This document shows, in pieces, positions 37,807 to 47,403 of a stretch of 64,000 bases of DNA. The notes beneath the pieces are model-generated. The model saw only the letters and a list, made by a program, of their open reading frames with translations. It was not told the origin of the DNA and did no database searches. The position numbers were made by a program, and so were the translations under genes. Numbering within the stretch: position 1 is the stretch's first letter; every line of letters starts with the position of its first letter. This DNA is from SAR202 cluster bacterium (GTDB taxonomy: Bacteria > Chloroflexota > Dehalococcoidia > Lucifugimonadales > GCA-2719675), in NCBI GenBank assembly GCA_009392295.1, contig VFGW01000017.1:123933-187932 (forward strand), written 5' to 3'.

Positions 37807-38835
37807 TTATGTAATTAACATTGAATCTCCAAAAGAATAGAATCTGTAATTATTTTTGATGGCATTTTGATATGCAGAAAAAATATTTTCTTTCCCTGCC
37901 ATAGCTGATACCATCATTAATAAAGTTGATTTGGGCAAATGAAAATTTGTAATTAAACCATCCACAACTTTAAAGTTATATCCAGGCAAAATGAAATTTT
38001 TTGCTAATCCATTTCCAGGATTTAACGGTTTGCCAATTTGATCTATAGAATTTTCTAGTAATCGGGTTGTGGTTGTTCCAACAGCTATTATGCGATGTCC
38101 ATTTTGTTTAGCAGTGTTAATTTTATCTGCAGCTAATTGGTTGATTTGCCATCTTTCAGGATGCATTTTGTGTTTTAATGGATCTTTTGAATAAATAGGC
38201 CTGAAAGTTCCAATTCCAATATGTAAAGTTACGAAAGCAAAATTTACTCCAATAGAATTTATTTTTTTTAAAATTTCTTCAGTAAAATGCAATCCAGCAG
38301 TTGGGGCAGCTATACTACCGTCGTGTTTGGCATATATTGTTTGGTATCGTTGTGAATTTTTGATATTAGTTTTAATATATGGAGGTAAAGGAACTACCCC
38401 AATTGTATTAAGATCAATATCCTCAAAAAATTGAATTATTCTAGATCCGTCTGAAAGAGTTTGTTTTATCTTGATATCTACAGAAATTTTTTTAGTATCT
38501 AAATTAATTTTAATGTTTGAATTGTCAGGGATTTTTTTACTGTTTTTGATTAAGCATTTCCAGTTTTTTGAGTCAATTTTTTCTGTAAGGAGAATTTCCA
38601 GATTTTTTTTAATATTCGGAGAATATCCTTTTATTTTTGCTTGTAAAACTTTAGTGTCATTAAAAACTAGTAAATCGTTTTTTTTCAGAAATTTTGTGAT
38701 TTCATGAAATGTTGAGTGTTGAATTTCTCCTGAAATTTTATTTAGAACCATTAATTTGGAAGTATCTCTGATAGATATAGGATGTTGCGCAATTAACTCT
38801 TGCGGAAGATTGTAGTCAAAGTCTGAAGTCAGCAT
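37807..38835 (-). CDS. queA: QueA, S-adenosylmethionine:tRNA ribosyltransferase-isomerase
   Basis: The 342 residues begin FDYNLPQELIAQHP and include APTAGLHFT, the GIGTFRPI block and the late NFHLPKSTLLMM, all typical of QueA. It transfers and isomerises ribose from SAM to preQ1 at tRNA position 34 in queuosine synthesis. It directly abuts fmt (no intergenic base), at the end of a ribF-tyrS-fmt-queA run. Confidence 0.95.
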   Translation of the reverse strand: MLTSDFDYNLPQELIAQHPISIRDTSKLMVLNKISGEIQHSTFHEITKFLKKNDLLVFNDTKVLQAKIKGYSPNIKKNLEILLTEKIDSKNWKCLIKNSKKIPDNSNIKINLDTKKISVDIKIKQTLSDGSRIIQFFEDIDLNTIGVVPLPPYIKTNIKNSQRYQTIYAKHDGSIAAPTAGLHFTEEILKKINSIGVNFAFVTLHIGIGTFRPIYSKDPLKHKMHPERWQINQLAADKINTAKQNGHRIIAVGTTTTRLLENSIDQIGKPLNPGNGLAKNFILPGYNFKVVDGLITNFHLPKSTLLMMVSAMAGKENIFSAYQNAIKNNYRFYSFGDSMLIT

Positions 38836-39795
38836 TTATTTTTTATTTTCAAAATAAGAATTGATTAGATTAGGATATCCAATTATAAATTCGCTTATTG
38901 ATAAAACTTTTTTCCCTTCTAATTGTAGTTTTTTTAATTCGAAAAAATTTGTTGAGGTAACAACGCCGATTGACTGATTTGGTAGTTCAATTATCATTCC
39001 TGGAGTTGATTTGCCTTTTGAATTATTATTATATTCGTTTCCTTCATGAATAATTATTCTTCTACCTTGCCAGTATGTGTAAGTACCAGGCCAGGGAGTG
39101 AAAGCTCTTATTTGATTTTTAATATACTGAGATGTATTTGACCAGTCGATTAAACCATCGGTTTTTTTAATTTTGGTGGTGATGGTTGCTTTTTGATTAT
39201 CTTGAGGAATAGCTTTTATTTTGCCAGAAGCAAAATCAGGAAGAATTTTTTTTATAAGTCTACCTCCTATTTCGAAAAATATTTTTGTTAAATCAGATGC
39301 GTTTTGTTTTGAATCGATTAAGAATTTTTCTTGCGCAATAATAGGTCCAGTATCCATCCCTGCGTCTAATTTCATTATAGATACTCCCGAATTATAATCT
39401 TCATTAAGTAAAGCAGTTGGAATGGGAGATGGGCCTCTATATTTTGGTAGCAAAGAGGGATGTACGTTGATGCATCCTAGAGGAGGAATATCTAAAATTT
39501 TTTTTGGGAGAAGTATTCCGTAGGAGGCAATAATTGCGGCTTCGGGTTGTATTTTTTCGACTTTTTGAAAAATTGCTTCTGTATTGTGTTTGTTGAATTG
39601 AAATACAGGGATGTTGGTTTGTTCACAGTATGCCTTTATGGGGTTTTCTACTGTCACATTTTTTCTTTTAATTAATTTATCTGGTTCTGTAAAAACTGCT
39701 AAAACTGAGTGATTAGAATTAAATAATTCTTTTATTATTGGGAGTGTGTACTCAGGGCTACCCATGAAAATTAATTTTAAAGAGTTAGGATTCAT
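38836..39795 (-). CDS. fmt: Methionyl-tRNA formyltransferase
   Basis: The 319 residues have the formyltransferase catalytic region INVHPSLLPKYRGPSPI, DTGPII, and the C-terminal tRNA-contacting domain with RAFTPWPGTY. It formylates Met-tRNAi for initiation. A peptide deformylase gene, often adjacent, is not seen here. Confidence 0.95.
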   Translation of the reverse strand: MNPNSLKLIFMGSPEYTLPIIKELFNSNHSVLAVFTEPDKLIKRKNVTVENPIKAYCEQTNIPVFQFNKHNTEAIFQKVEKIQPEAAIIASYGILLPKKILDIPPLGCINVHPSLLPKYRGPSPIPTALLNEDYNSGVSIMKLDAGMDTGPIIAQEKFLIDSKQNASDLTKIFFEIGGRLIKKILPDFASGKIKAIPQDNQKATITTKIKKTDGLIDWSNTSQYIKNQIRAFTPWPGTYTYWQGRRIIIHEGNEYNNNSKGKSTPGMIIELPNQSIGVVTSTNFFELKKLQLEGKKVLSISEFIIGYPNLINSYFENKK

Positions 39796-39904
39796 AACAA
39801 TAAATAATAGTTGATTTCTTTGAACTCTTCTACATTTATGGAATAGAAGGTTTTTATTTCTAATTATTTTTATATTGAATAGTGGGCTTTTTAATTTGTA
39901 ATTT

Positions 39905-41191
39905 TTACCTGAATTTCATGATTAATTTTCTACCAACCCTAATAATATTTCCACTTTTTATTGTACTAGGCTTGAAGCTGGAATCTAAGGTTGCTTCGTT
40001 TAATTTAACAGCGTTTTGGGTAATCAAGCGTTTTGCTTCACTAGAGCTATTAGCTAGTTTGATTTCCACTAAGAATTTTTGTAAAGATATTGACTTTATA
40101 TTGGGTAAGTTAGATAAATTATAGATTTTTATATCATCAGGAATCACTCTGTGTTGTACAATATTTTGGAAATTCTTTTCGGCAATTATTGCCTGATTTT
40201 TATCATGAATTTCAGTGATAATTTTTTTTGCCAATAGCTTTTTAATTTCTATTGGATTAACTGAATGGGATTTTATAGCTTGATTAATTTCCATCAAATC
40301 TTTTTGAGGTGTATCAGTTAATAGCTCCAGGTATAGAATAATCATTGATTTCTGGCCATCAATATATATTGAATCGTTGTGAATTTCTCTGTTGGTGTCT
40401 TTATGTTCTTTGGCAAAATCAGGTATTCGCATAATTTTTGTAAACATTTCTGTAGGCGTTTCAGATAATGCGATATGGTTATTTAAGCTTTTACTCATTT
40501 TTTTAACTCCGTCAGTTCCTGGTAATATTGGTACTAACAAGCATTGTTGTTGTCTATAACCCATTATGCCTTGTAATTCCCTGCCAACTAAAAGATTGAA
40601 TTTTTGATCTGTTCCACCAAATTCTATATCTGAATTGATTTCTATAGAGTCATAAGCTTGTAATAGAGGATATAGTAACTCAGTAATTGCTATTGGTTGG
40701 TTTTCTCGAAAACGTTTTGCAAAATCATCTCGTGCTAAAAATTGAGCTACCGTGAATTTACTTGTTAATTTAATTACATCGGCCAATGTAAATTTTCCAA
40801 ACCAATCACTCTGTAATCTAACTTCTGTTTGATCTTTATTAACTATTTTGAAAAATTGAGATAAATATGTTTTAGCATTGCTTTCGACTTGTTCTTTTGT
40901 AAGCATTGGCCTGGTAGCAGATTTGCCGCTGGGATCACCTATTTGAGCAGTCCAATCTCCGACTATAACAATTACTTTATGGCCCATGTCTTGTAGTTGC
41001 CTTAATTTTCTTAAGCCTACAGCATGTCCCAAATGTAAATCAGGGGCACTAGGATCGAAACCCATTTTGAGTCTTAGAGGAGCTTGTTTTGTATTTTCTA
41101 GAAGTTTTTGAAATTCTTTTTTGACAATTACTTCGGCTACTCCTCTTTCAAGGAAGCTTTTTGGAGTAATAATGTTTTCTGATTTTGTCAT
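39905..41191 (-). CDS. tyrS: Tyrosyl-tRNA synthetase
   Basis: The 428-residue class I synthetase has the HIGH motif as HLGH (53-56), KMSKS at about 232-236 and a C-terminal S4 RNA-binding domain (about 355-420). It charges tRNA-Tyr. ribF lies 10 nt upstream on the same strand. The 109-nt gap to fmt contains nothing recognisable. Confidence 0.94.
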   Translation of the reverse strand: MTKSENIITPKSFLERGVAEVIVKKEFQKLLENTKQAPLRLKMGFDPSAPDLHLGHAVGLRKLRQLQDMGHKVIVIVGDWTAQIGDPSGKSATRPMLTKEQVESNAKTYLSQFFKIVNKDQTEVRLQSDWFGKFTLADVIKLTSKFTVAQFLARDDFAKRFRENQPIAITELLYPLLQAYDSIEINSDIEFGGTDQKFNLLVGRELQGIMGYRQQQCLLVPILPGTDGVKKMSKSLNNHIALSETPTEMFTKIMRIPDFAKEHKDTNREIHNDSIYIDGQKSMIILYLELLTDTPQKDLMEINQAIKSHSVNPIEIKKLLAKKIITEIHDKNQAIIAEKNFQNIVQHRVIPDDIKIYNLSNLPNIKSISLQKFLVEIKLANSSSEAKRLITQNAVKLNEATLDSSFKPSTIKSGNIIRVGRKLIMKFR

Positions 41192-41201
41192 TTTAAAAAA
41201 T

Positions 41202-42152
41202 TTAATCCTGACTGTTGTTTAAAATTTCTCTTGATTTTTCAACGTCTAATTGTATTTGATTTTTCAGATCATTAGTACTTTGAAATTTAATTTCATCTCT
41301 TAATTTCTCTATAAATTCTACAGTAATGTTTTGTGAGTAAATATTTTCTTTAAAATCCATTATATATGTTTCTATTGAATATTTTTTCTCTTTGAAGGTT
41401 GGGGCTATTCCGATTGAAGTAGAAGAAAAATATTTTTTACCATTTATATTGGAAAATGTTGCATAAATACCATTTTTAGGCTTAATAATATCTTGATGTA
41501 TTTCAATATTTGCTGTGGGATATCCTAATTGTTTGCCTCTTGAAAACCCTTTTATTATTTTCCCTGACAGTTCGAAGTTTCTATTGAGAAAATTTGATAT
41601 ATTATGAACTTCTCCGGAAGAAATTATTTTTTTTATAATAGATGAACTAACAATCACATTTTTTTGCTTATAAGGAGGTATGTGAGATGTAAAAAAATTA
41701 TATTTTTGACCTAAATTGTCAATTTCTTTTTTAGTTCCATGTCTGTTTTTACCCATTGCAAAGTCATATCCTAAAACGATAGTGTGAATATTTATTGTTT
41801 TTTTTAATGTTTGAATAAATTCTTCAGCAGTTAAACTAGCAATTGAGTTGTTGAATGTTATGGGGATAACAGAATCGATATTACAATTTTTTATTAATTG
41901 AATTTTTTTTTCTATATCATATATATATTTTGGTGAAAAACTTGAATTTAATATGGTGTTTGGGTGGTTGATAAATGTAATTACAGTAGAATGTTGTGTG
42001 GTTTTAGAGGCAATATCATTTAATTTTTCAAATAAGTGTTTATGGCCTTTGTGAACACCATCAAATACACCAATCGTAAGTATAGTTTTTTGATTGTTTG
42101 TATATTGTGATATTTGTTTTGCTAATTCTTTTGGAGAATATGTTGAAGTCAT
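41202..42152 (-). CDS. ribF: RibF, bifunctional riboflavin kinase/FAD synthetase
   Basis: The 316-residue protein has the N-terminal FMN adenylyltransferase with GVFDGVHKGHKHL and GYDFAMGKNRHG. The C-terminal riboflavin kinase has GKQLGYPTANI and the ETYIMDF block. It makes FMN and FAD from riboflavin. It is the first gene of the ribF-tyrS-fmt-queA run. Confidence 0.94.
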   Translation of the reverse strand: MTSTYSPKELAKQISQYTNNQKTILTIGVFDGVHKGHKHLFEKLNDIASKTTQHSTVITFINHPNTILNSSFSPKYIYDIEKKIQLIKNCNIDSVIPITFNNSIASLTAEEFIQTLKKTINIHTIVLGYDFAMGKNRHGTKKEIDNLGQKYNFFTSHIPPYKQKNVIVSSSIIKKIISSGEVHNISNFLNRNFELSGKIIKGFSRGKQLGYPTANIEIHQDIIKPKNGIYATFSNINGKKYFSSTSIGIAPTFKEKKYSIETYIMDFKENIYSQNITVEFIEKLRDEIKFQSTNDLKNQIQLDVEKSREILNNSQD

Positions 42153-42166
42153 TTAATATAGTACGC

Positions 42167-42197
42167 TTGTGAATTTTAATTTTTTGTTAATTCACAA
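42167..42197. promoter_or_regulatory. Perfect 9-bp inverted repeat upstream of ribF
   Basis: TTGTGAATT (42167-42175) and AATTCACAA (42189-42197) flank a 13-nt AT spacer, starting 15 nt before the ribF ATG. This could be an operator dyad or a leader hairpin. The rest of the 289-nt ribF-thrB gap shows no FMN-riboswitch-like conserved core and no RNA gene. Confidence 0.5.
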
Positions 42198-42367
42198 ATC
42201 ATATTTTTACTTCTTACAGTTTAACAGAATTTTTAAATCCCGTTTAATTGGAGTGATTTTTTGTTAGTAGATAATTGAGTAGTGAATCTTATTAATATAT
42301 CTGATAATTTCTTTTTTAGTTTTAGTTAGTATTATTAAATTTATTTTAGATGAGTTGTTTATATAGA

Positions 42368-42397
42368 TTGTATGTTTGTTTTTAACAAGACTATAAT
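42368..42397 (+). promoter_or_regulatory. Promoter of thrB-lysC
   Basis: TTGTAT (42368-42373) and a perfect TATAAT (42392-42397) are spaced 18 nt, about 45 nt before the thrB ATG. Confidence 0.6.
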
Positions 42398-42441
42398 GTT
42401 TAAGTTAGGGAAAATATTTTAGGTTGATTGGTTTTTGATTA

Positions 42442-43341
42442 ATGACAAGTAAAAAAATTATTGTTAAATCGCCCGCAACTGCTGCAAATTTAGGTTCTGG
42501 ATTTGATTGTTTGGCAATTGCATTGGATATTTTTAATACTGTTTCAGTAGAAATTGGGGAGCAAAATATCCAAATTAGTGGGGAAGGTGAAAATGAACTG
42601 CCTAATGATGAAACTAATCTAATTTATCGTATGATTAAATTAGTTATGGATAAATGGGGATATGATATTCCAAGGTTAACAATTACTTGTGATAATAAAA
42701 TCCCTATTTCTAGAGGCTTGGGTAGTAGTTCTTCTGCAATTATTTCCGGATTATTGATAGGAAATGAATTAAGTGGCAGGCAACTTGTAATGAAAGAATT
42801 GCTAGATTTAGGATCAGAGGTAGAGGGCCACTCAGATAATATAGCAGCTACACTGTATGGGGGATTTCAAATTGTGGTTCAAGATAAAAAATTGAATTCT
42901 AATGTGGTAATTCCAAAGGATTTGACGGCTGTTTTATATATTCCCAAAGAACGTATTTCAACTGATGAAGCTAGATCTGTTTTGCCTGATTCACTTGGAT
43001 ATTCAGATGTGATTTATAACCTTGGTCGGGTTGCTTTATTGATCAATGCATTTAATTCGGGAAATTTAAACGATTTAAAAATTGCAACTGAAGATAAATT
43101 ACACCAAAAATATCGACAAACGATTTTCCCGTCGATGAGACTAATTATTGATTCTGCAATAAACGCTGGTGCATATGGTGCATTTTTGTCAGGTTCCGGG
43201 TCTACTATTTTTGCTTTATGTAAGGGTAAAGAGATGACAATTGCGTACGAAATGTTAGATGCAGCTTCTAAGGTAGGAATATTAGGAGATACTCTGGTTA
43301 CTAAACCATCTTTGATTGGTTCAACGATTGATATATTATAG
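42442..43341 (+). CDS. thrB: Homoserine kinase (GHMP family)
   Basis: The 299 residues show GHMP-kinase motif 1 PATAANLGSGFDC (11-23), the ATP loop GLGSSSSA (92-99) and the C-terminal GAFLSGSGST. It phosphorylates homoserine in threonine synthesis. lysC follows after 27 nt; the two early-pathway genes are evidently co-transcribed. Confidence 0.94.
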   Translation: MTSKKIIVKSPATAANLGSGFDCLAIALDIFNTVSVEIGEQNIQISGEGENELPNDETNLIYRMIKLVMDKWGYDIPRLTITCDNKIPISRGLGSSSSAIISGLLIGNELSGRQLVMKELLDLGSEVEGHSDNIAATLYGGFQIVVQDKKLNSNVVIPKDLTAVLYIPKERISTDEARSVLPDSLGYSDVIYNLGRVALLINAFNSGNLNDLKIATEDKLHQKYRQTIFPSMRLIIDSAINAGAYGAFLSGSGSTIFALCKGKEMTIAYEMLDAASKVGILGDTLVTKPSLIGSTIDIL

Positions 43342-43368
43342 TAATAATGTTTTATTTGAGGTAGATTT

Positions 43369-44595
43369 GTGTCTTTAATTGTACAAAAATATGGTGGAAG
43401 TTCTTTGAAAACACCCAATGATATTCAAAGGGTTGCTAATAGGATATTAAAGAAAAAAAATGAAGGTAATGATTTAATTGTTACTGTTTCTGCTATGGGT
43501 GATACTACAGATGATCTCTTAGATTTAGCAAATCAAGTTGCTGATCGTCCAAATCCTAGAGATTTAGATGTGTTGTTGTCTACTGGTGAATTAGTTAGTT
43601 GTTCTTTACTTGCAATTGCATTGAATAATTTGGGTGTAGATGCTGTTAGTTTGAGTGGTTTTCAAGCTGGAGTGATGACAGATGATACACATGGTAGAGC
43701 ACGTATTACTAATGTTGTTTCTGATAGAATTGAAAAAGAAATTTCAAACGGCAGAGTAGTTGTGGTGGCTGGGTTTCAAGGTATTACTGAAAATTTTGAT
43801 ATTACAACTTTAGGTAGACAGTCATCTGATATTACAGCAGTTGCAATGGCTGCTAGTCTTGGTGCTTCATTTTGCGAGATTTATTCAGACGTTGATGGTA
43901 TTTATACTGCTGATCCAAGGCTTGTCACTACTGCTGTAAAATTAGATAATATAGGTTATGATGAAATGCTTGAACTTGCAAGTTATGGTGCTAAAATGGC
44001 ACCTAGATCAATAGAGATGGGAATGAACCATCAGGTTCGAATAGTTGTTGCGTCTACATTTAATGAAAATAAAGGAACTTTGATTACAAAGGAATCTGAA
44101 TTGGGAAATAATATAGGTGAAATTCAAAATAAAGTTCGAGGTATTGCTTCGGATACTAATGTAGCTAAGGTTTCCGTTTTGGGCTTAGAGCCTGGATTTA
44201 CTACATCTGCTGAACTTTTTGAGAAATTAGCACAAGCTGATATTAGTGTTGATGTAATTGTTCAAAATACTGGAGGCGCAGGCAAATCAGATATTACATT
44301 TACTGTTAAAAGAACAGATTTATATAAATCCTTAGATATTGTGAATCAAGTGAAAGAAAGTATTGGTGCTGAGAAAATTCTAAGTTCTAGTAATGTTGCA
44401 AAAGTTACTATAGTAGGTGCTGGAATGCAAGATGCTCCAGGATATGCGGCAAAAATGTTTCGGGCAATTTCTGATCAAGGGATTAACATTGAAACGATTA
44501 CTACTTCGGAAATAAGGATTACTTGCATTATTGATGAATCTAGATTAAAAGATGCAGTTAAAGCGTTACATTCTACATTTGAGTTAGAGAAATAA
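43369..44595 (+). CDS. lysC: Aspartate kinase
   Basis: The 408-residue protein has the amino-acid-kinase start KYGGSS (7-12), TTLGRQSSDITA, and two C-terminal ACT domains (about 265-405) that usually bind feedback effectors. It commits aspartate to lysine, threonine and methionine. The start is GTG, with GAGGT 7 nt ahead. Confidence 0.95.
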   Translation: MSLIVQKYGGSSLKTPNDIQRVANRILKKKNEGNDLIVTVSAMGDTTDDLLDLANQVADRPNPRDLDVLLSTGELVSCSLLAIALNNLGVDAVSLSGFQAGVMTDDTHGRARITNVVSDRIEKEISNGRVVVVAGFQGITENFDITTLGRQSSDITAVAMAASLGASFCEIYSDVDGIYTADPRLVTTAVKLDNIGYDEMLELASYGAKMAPRSIEMGMNHQVRIVVASTFNENKGTLITKESELGNNIGEIQNKVRGIASDTNVAKVSVLGLEPGFTTSAELFEKLAQADISVDVIVQNTGGAGKSDITFTVKRTDLYKSLDIVNQVKESIGAEKILSSSNVAKVTIVGAGMQDAPGYAAKMFRAISDQGINIETITTSEIRITCIIDESRLKDAVKALHSTFELEK

Positions 44596-44597
44596 TT

Positions 44598-45308
44598 TTA
44601 GGGTATTTGTAGTAGTGATGATCCTTTTCCTATAATCCAGTAATGTATTAGGTATGCACCTGCTAAAATCATTGACAATTTCCCCAATATTTCTACGTGT
44701 TTCATAAATTTATTAATGGTAACTGAAACAGCTTCTTTAAAAAATATTGTTCCTAAGCTGGTAAGAATTAATACTGTTCCCATTCCAAGTCCATAAGCTA
44801 TTGATCCTATAACAGTTTCTATGATTTTTCCTGAACTCAAAGATGTTCCAGCTATTAATCCTACAGCGACCAAAAATAGAGGTAGAGCACAACTTAAAGA
44901 AGCAATTCCATATCCTATACCAAATATATACATATTCCGTATACTTTGAGCGTTTCCGATGTTAATTTTGCTGGCACTTTGAATATATATGTTCGATTTA
45001 GTGATTAATAACCAAATTCCAAGTCCACATATTAATAATCCCGTTAGGAGTCCAAAAAGTGGTAAGAATTTACCTATGAAATAGCCCCCGGCTACTAATA
45101 TGATCCCAACAAAAGAAAAAAGGGTTACGAATCCGAGGGTTGATAACAAACCAAAAGAGATTCCATTCAGTGTTAAAGAAACTAAATTTTCTCCGGATTT
45201 ATAAGTACCTAAGTGAAAACCTATATATGCTGGTAGCATTGCAGCTCCACATGGGTTGAAGGCTGCAGCTATTCCAGAGAAAAATGCAAATATTAATGGT
45301 ATATCCAT
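44598..45308 (-). CDS. CcdA-like cytochrome c biogenesis/thiol-transfer membrane protein
   Basis: The 236 residues form about six hydrophobic helices. The redox cysteine pair typical of CcdA is present: C20 in FNPCGAAMLPAY and C140 in SLSCALPLF. It passes reducing equivalents from cytosolic thioredoxin across the membrane to extracytoplasmic thioredoxin-like proteins. Three candidate partners are encoded in this window (35951, 48789 and 49696). It is convergent with lysC and divergent from ilvD. Confidence 0.85.
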   Translation of the reverse strand: MDIPLIFAFFSGIAAAFNPCGAAMLPAYIGFHLGTYKSGENLVSLTLNGISFGLLSTLGFVTLFSFVGIILVAGGYFIGKFLPLFGLLTGLLICGLGIWLLITKSNIYIQSASKINIGNAQSIRNMYIFGIGYGIASLSCALPLFLVAVGLIAGTSLSSGKIIETVIGSIAYGLGMGTVLILTSLGTIFFKEAVSVTINKFMKHVEILGKLSMILAGAYLIHYWIIGKGSSLLQIP

Positions 45309-45436
45309 GTTTTTTTGTCTATTAAGAGTAACTTTGATATTAGTTTTTAAATTTAGTATTCAGTTATAATATATTACTATAGAATAACTGATAATATATG
45401 CAAATATTTATTAAAATTTTTTGGAGTTAGATACCA

Positions 45437-47119
45437 ATGAGTCAAAAGCACTTAAATTTAAAAAAGAAAAGTAGTGTTGTTTCAGAAGGCCCAAATAGAG
45501 CACCTGCTCGCTCAATGTTAAGAGCTGTTGGTTTAAAAGATGAAGATATGAGTAAACCTTTTGTGGCTGTTGCTAATCTTTCTAGTGATGTTACTCCTTG
45601 TAATGTTCATTTAGATAGATTAGCTAAAAAAGTGAAATCAGGTTTGAAAGATGAAAATTCTGTACCTTTTTTATTTGGGACAATTACAATTAGTGATGGA
45701 ATTTCTATGGGTACTGAAGGAATGAAAGCATCATTGGTTAGTAGGGAAGTAATTGCTGATTCTATTGAAACAGTTTGTTTTGGCGAAAGTATGGATGGAC
45801 TTGTTGTTGTTGCTGCTTGCGATAAGAATATGCCAGCTGCGGTAATGTCAATGGCAAGATTGAATATTCCCTCAGTTTTTGTTTATGGAGGAGCTATTTT
45901 ACCAGGTAATTTTAAAGGTAAAGATATTAATATTCAGGATATGTATGAGGCAGTAGGTGCGTATTCCCAGGGAAGTTTATCTTTAGATGATTTAATAGGA
46001 ATGGAAAAAGTTGCTTGTCCGGGTGAAGGAGCATGTTCTGGAATGTTTACAGCTAATACTATGTCCACAGCAATTGAAGCTTTAGGGATGTCATTGCCTG
46101 GCGCTGCTTCTATTCCTGCAGTTGATCCAAGAAATGAAGAAGTTGCATATCAAGTAGGCCAAACAATGTACCATTTGCTTAAAGAAGATATTAAACCAAG
46201 AGATATTATGACTAAAGATTCTTTTGAGAATGCAATTAAAGTAGTTCTATCTATGGGGGGGTCTACAAATTCTGTATTACACCTGTTGGCTATTGCTCAT
46301 GAGGCAAAAGTCAAAATTACAATTGACGATTTCGATAGGTTAAGTAGGAGTACTCCATATATAACTGATTTGAGACCAGGCGGAAGATATGTTATGTCAG
46401 ATGTGGATCGAATTGGAGGAGTTAAAGTATTAATGAAAGAATTACTTAGCTCTGGCATACTCAAAGGTGATGTGATGACTATTACCGGTAAAACTTTAGA
46501 GGAAAATCTTAAAGATGTTCAAACAAAGCCTGATGGTAAGGTGATTTATAATGTTTCTTCCCCTCGTAGCAATACTGGCGGGCTGGTTATTTTGAAAGGA
46601 AATTTAGCTCCTGAAGGTGCTGTAATGAAAGTTGCAGGAACAAAACATCTTAACCATTCTGGGCCTGCCAAAGTATTTGATGGCGAAAGGAAAGCATTTG
46701 AAGCTGTTACTTCTGGAAAAATACAATCTGGAGATGTTTTAGTTTTACGTAATGAAGGGCCAAAAGGAGGACCTGGAATGCAAGAAATGCTTGCCGTAAC
46801 AGGTGCAATCATGGGTCAAGGATTGGGAGATAGTGTTTTATTAATGACAGATGGCCGATTTTCCGGAGCTACATATGGACCAATGATTGGTCATGTTGCC
46901 CCAGAATCAGCTGTAGGAGGTCCTATAGGTTTAGTTCAGGATGGCGATATCATAAACATGGATGTTGAAAGCAGGTCTCTTAACGTGGATATCTCGGAGG
47001 ATGAAATGCAAGAAAGGAAAAAAGCTTGGGAACCACCTGTGTCTAAGTACAAAAGAGGAGTTTTAGCAAAATATGCTAAGTTAGTTGGTTCTGCTTCCAA
47101 GGGTGCAGTTACAAGTTAA
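45437..47119 (+). CDS. ilvD: Dihydroxy-acid dehydratase
   Basis: The 560-residue IlvD carries the Fe-S cysteines in TPCNVH, ACDKNMP and [11 protein letters not shown], and the C-terminal [11 protein letters not shown] and [10 protein letters not shown] blocks. It dehydrates dihydroxy-acids in valine and isoleucine synthesis. The stop overlaps the end of the opposing HesB-like gene by 4 nt. leuB is elsewhere in the window. Confidence 0.96.
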   Translation: MSQKHLNLKKKSSVVSEGPNRAPARSMLRAVGLKDEDMSKPFVAVANLSSDVTPCNVHLDRLAKKVKSGLKDENSVPFLFGTITISDGISMGTEGMKASLVSREVIADSIETVCFGESMDGLVVVAACDKNMPAAVMSMARLNIPSVFVYGGAILPGNFKGKDINIQDMYEAVGAYSQGSLSLDDLIGMEKVACPGEGACSGMFTANTMSTAIEALGMSLPGAASIPAVDPRNEEVAYQVGQTMYHLLKEDIKPRDIMTKDSFENAIKVVLSMGGSTNSVLHLLAIAHEAKVKITIDDFDRLSRSTPYITDLRPGGRYVMSDVDRIGGVKVLMKELLSSGILKGDVMTITGKTLEENLKDVQTKPDGKVIYNVSSPRSNTGGLVILKGNLAPEGAVMKVAGTKHLNHSGPAKVFDGERKAFEAVTSGKIQSGDVLVLRNEGPKGGPGMQEMLAVTGAIMGQGLGDSVLLMTDGRFSGATYGPMIGHVAPESAVGGPIGLVQDGDIINMDVESRSLNVDISEDEMQERKKAWEPPVSKYKRGVLAKYAKLVGSASKGAVTS

Positions 47120-47397
47120 TATACATCCAAGGTGAATCCACGGCCTTGTGGAGTTTCTTTAAAATCGAAAGTTGATTTTGTTAATTCTTTTGCTAATTCT
47201 TTATCTACTAGTAGGTTACATGCATTTTCTCCAAAAATTAAGTCGCTGGTTAATTTTTTGTCTTTTACTATTCCGAAGTCCCCAGGTCCAGTCCATAAAG
47301 GTTTTATAGCTAGTCTATAATATAAGCCTTTATCTAAAGGTGATTTTTTTAGCATTTTTTCCAGTTCGTTTATGGCAACTTGGCTGATTTTCAGCAT
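47116..47397 (-). CDS. HesB/IscA-like small protein lacking the metal-binding cysteines
   Basis: The 93-residue protein starts [15 protein letters not shown] and has the fold pattern of the HesB/IscA domain, including a final GRGFTLDVY strand. True A-type carriers use three conserved cysteines, two of them in a C-terminal CxC. Only one Cys is present here (in [10 protein letters not shown]) and the C-terminus has none. It cannot bind a cluster in the standard way. It may be a degenerate or repurposed relative. It ends inside the ilvD stop region (4-nt overlap) and starts 6 nt after the MetE-like gene. Confidence 0.55.
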   Translation of the reverse strand: MLKISQVAINELEKMLKKSPLDKGLYYRLAIKPLWTGPGDFGIVKDKKLTSDLIFGENACNLLVDKELAKELTKSTFDFKETPQGRGFTLDVY

Positions 47398-47403
47398 TAT
47401 TTT

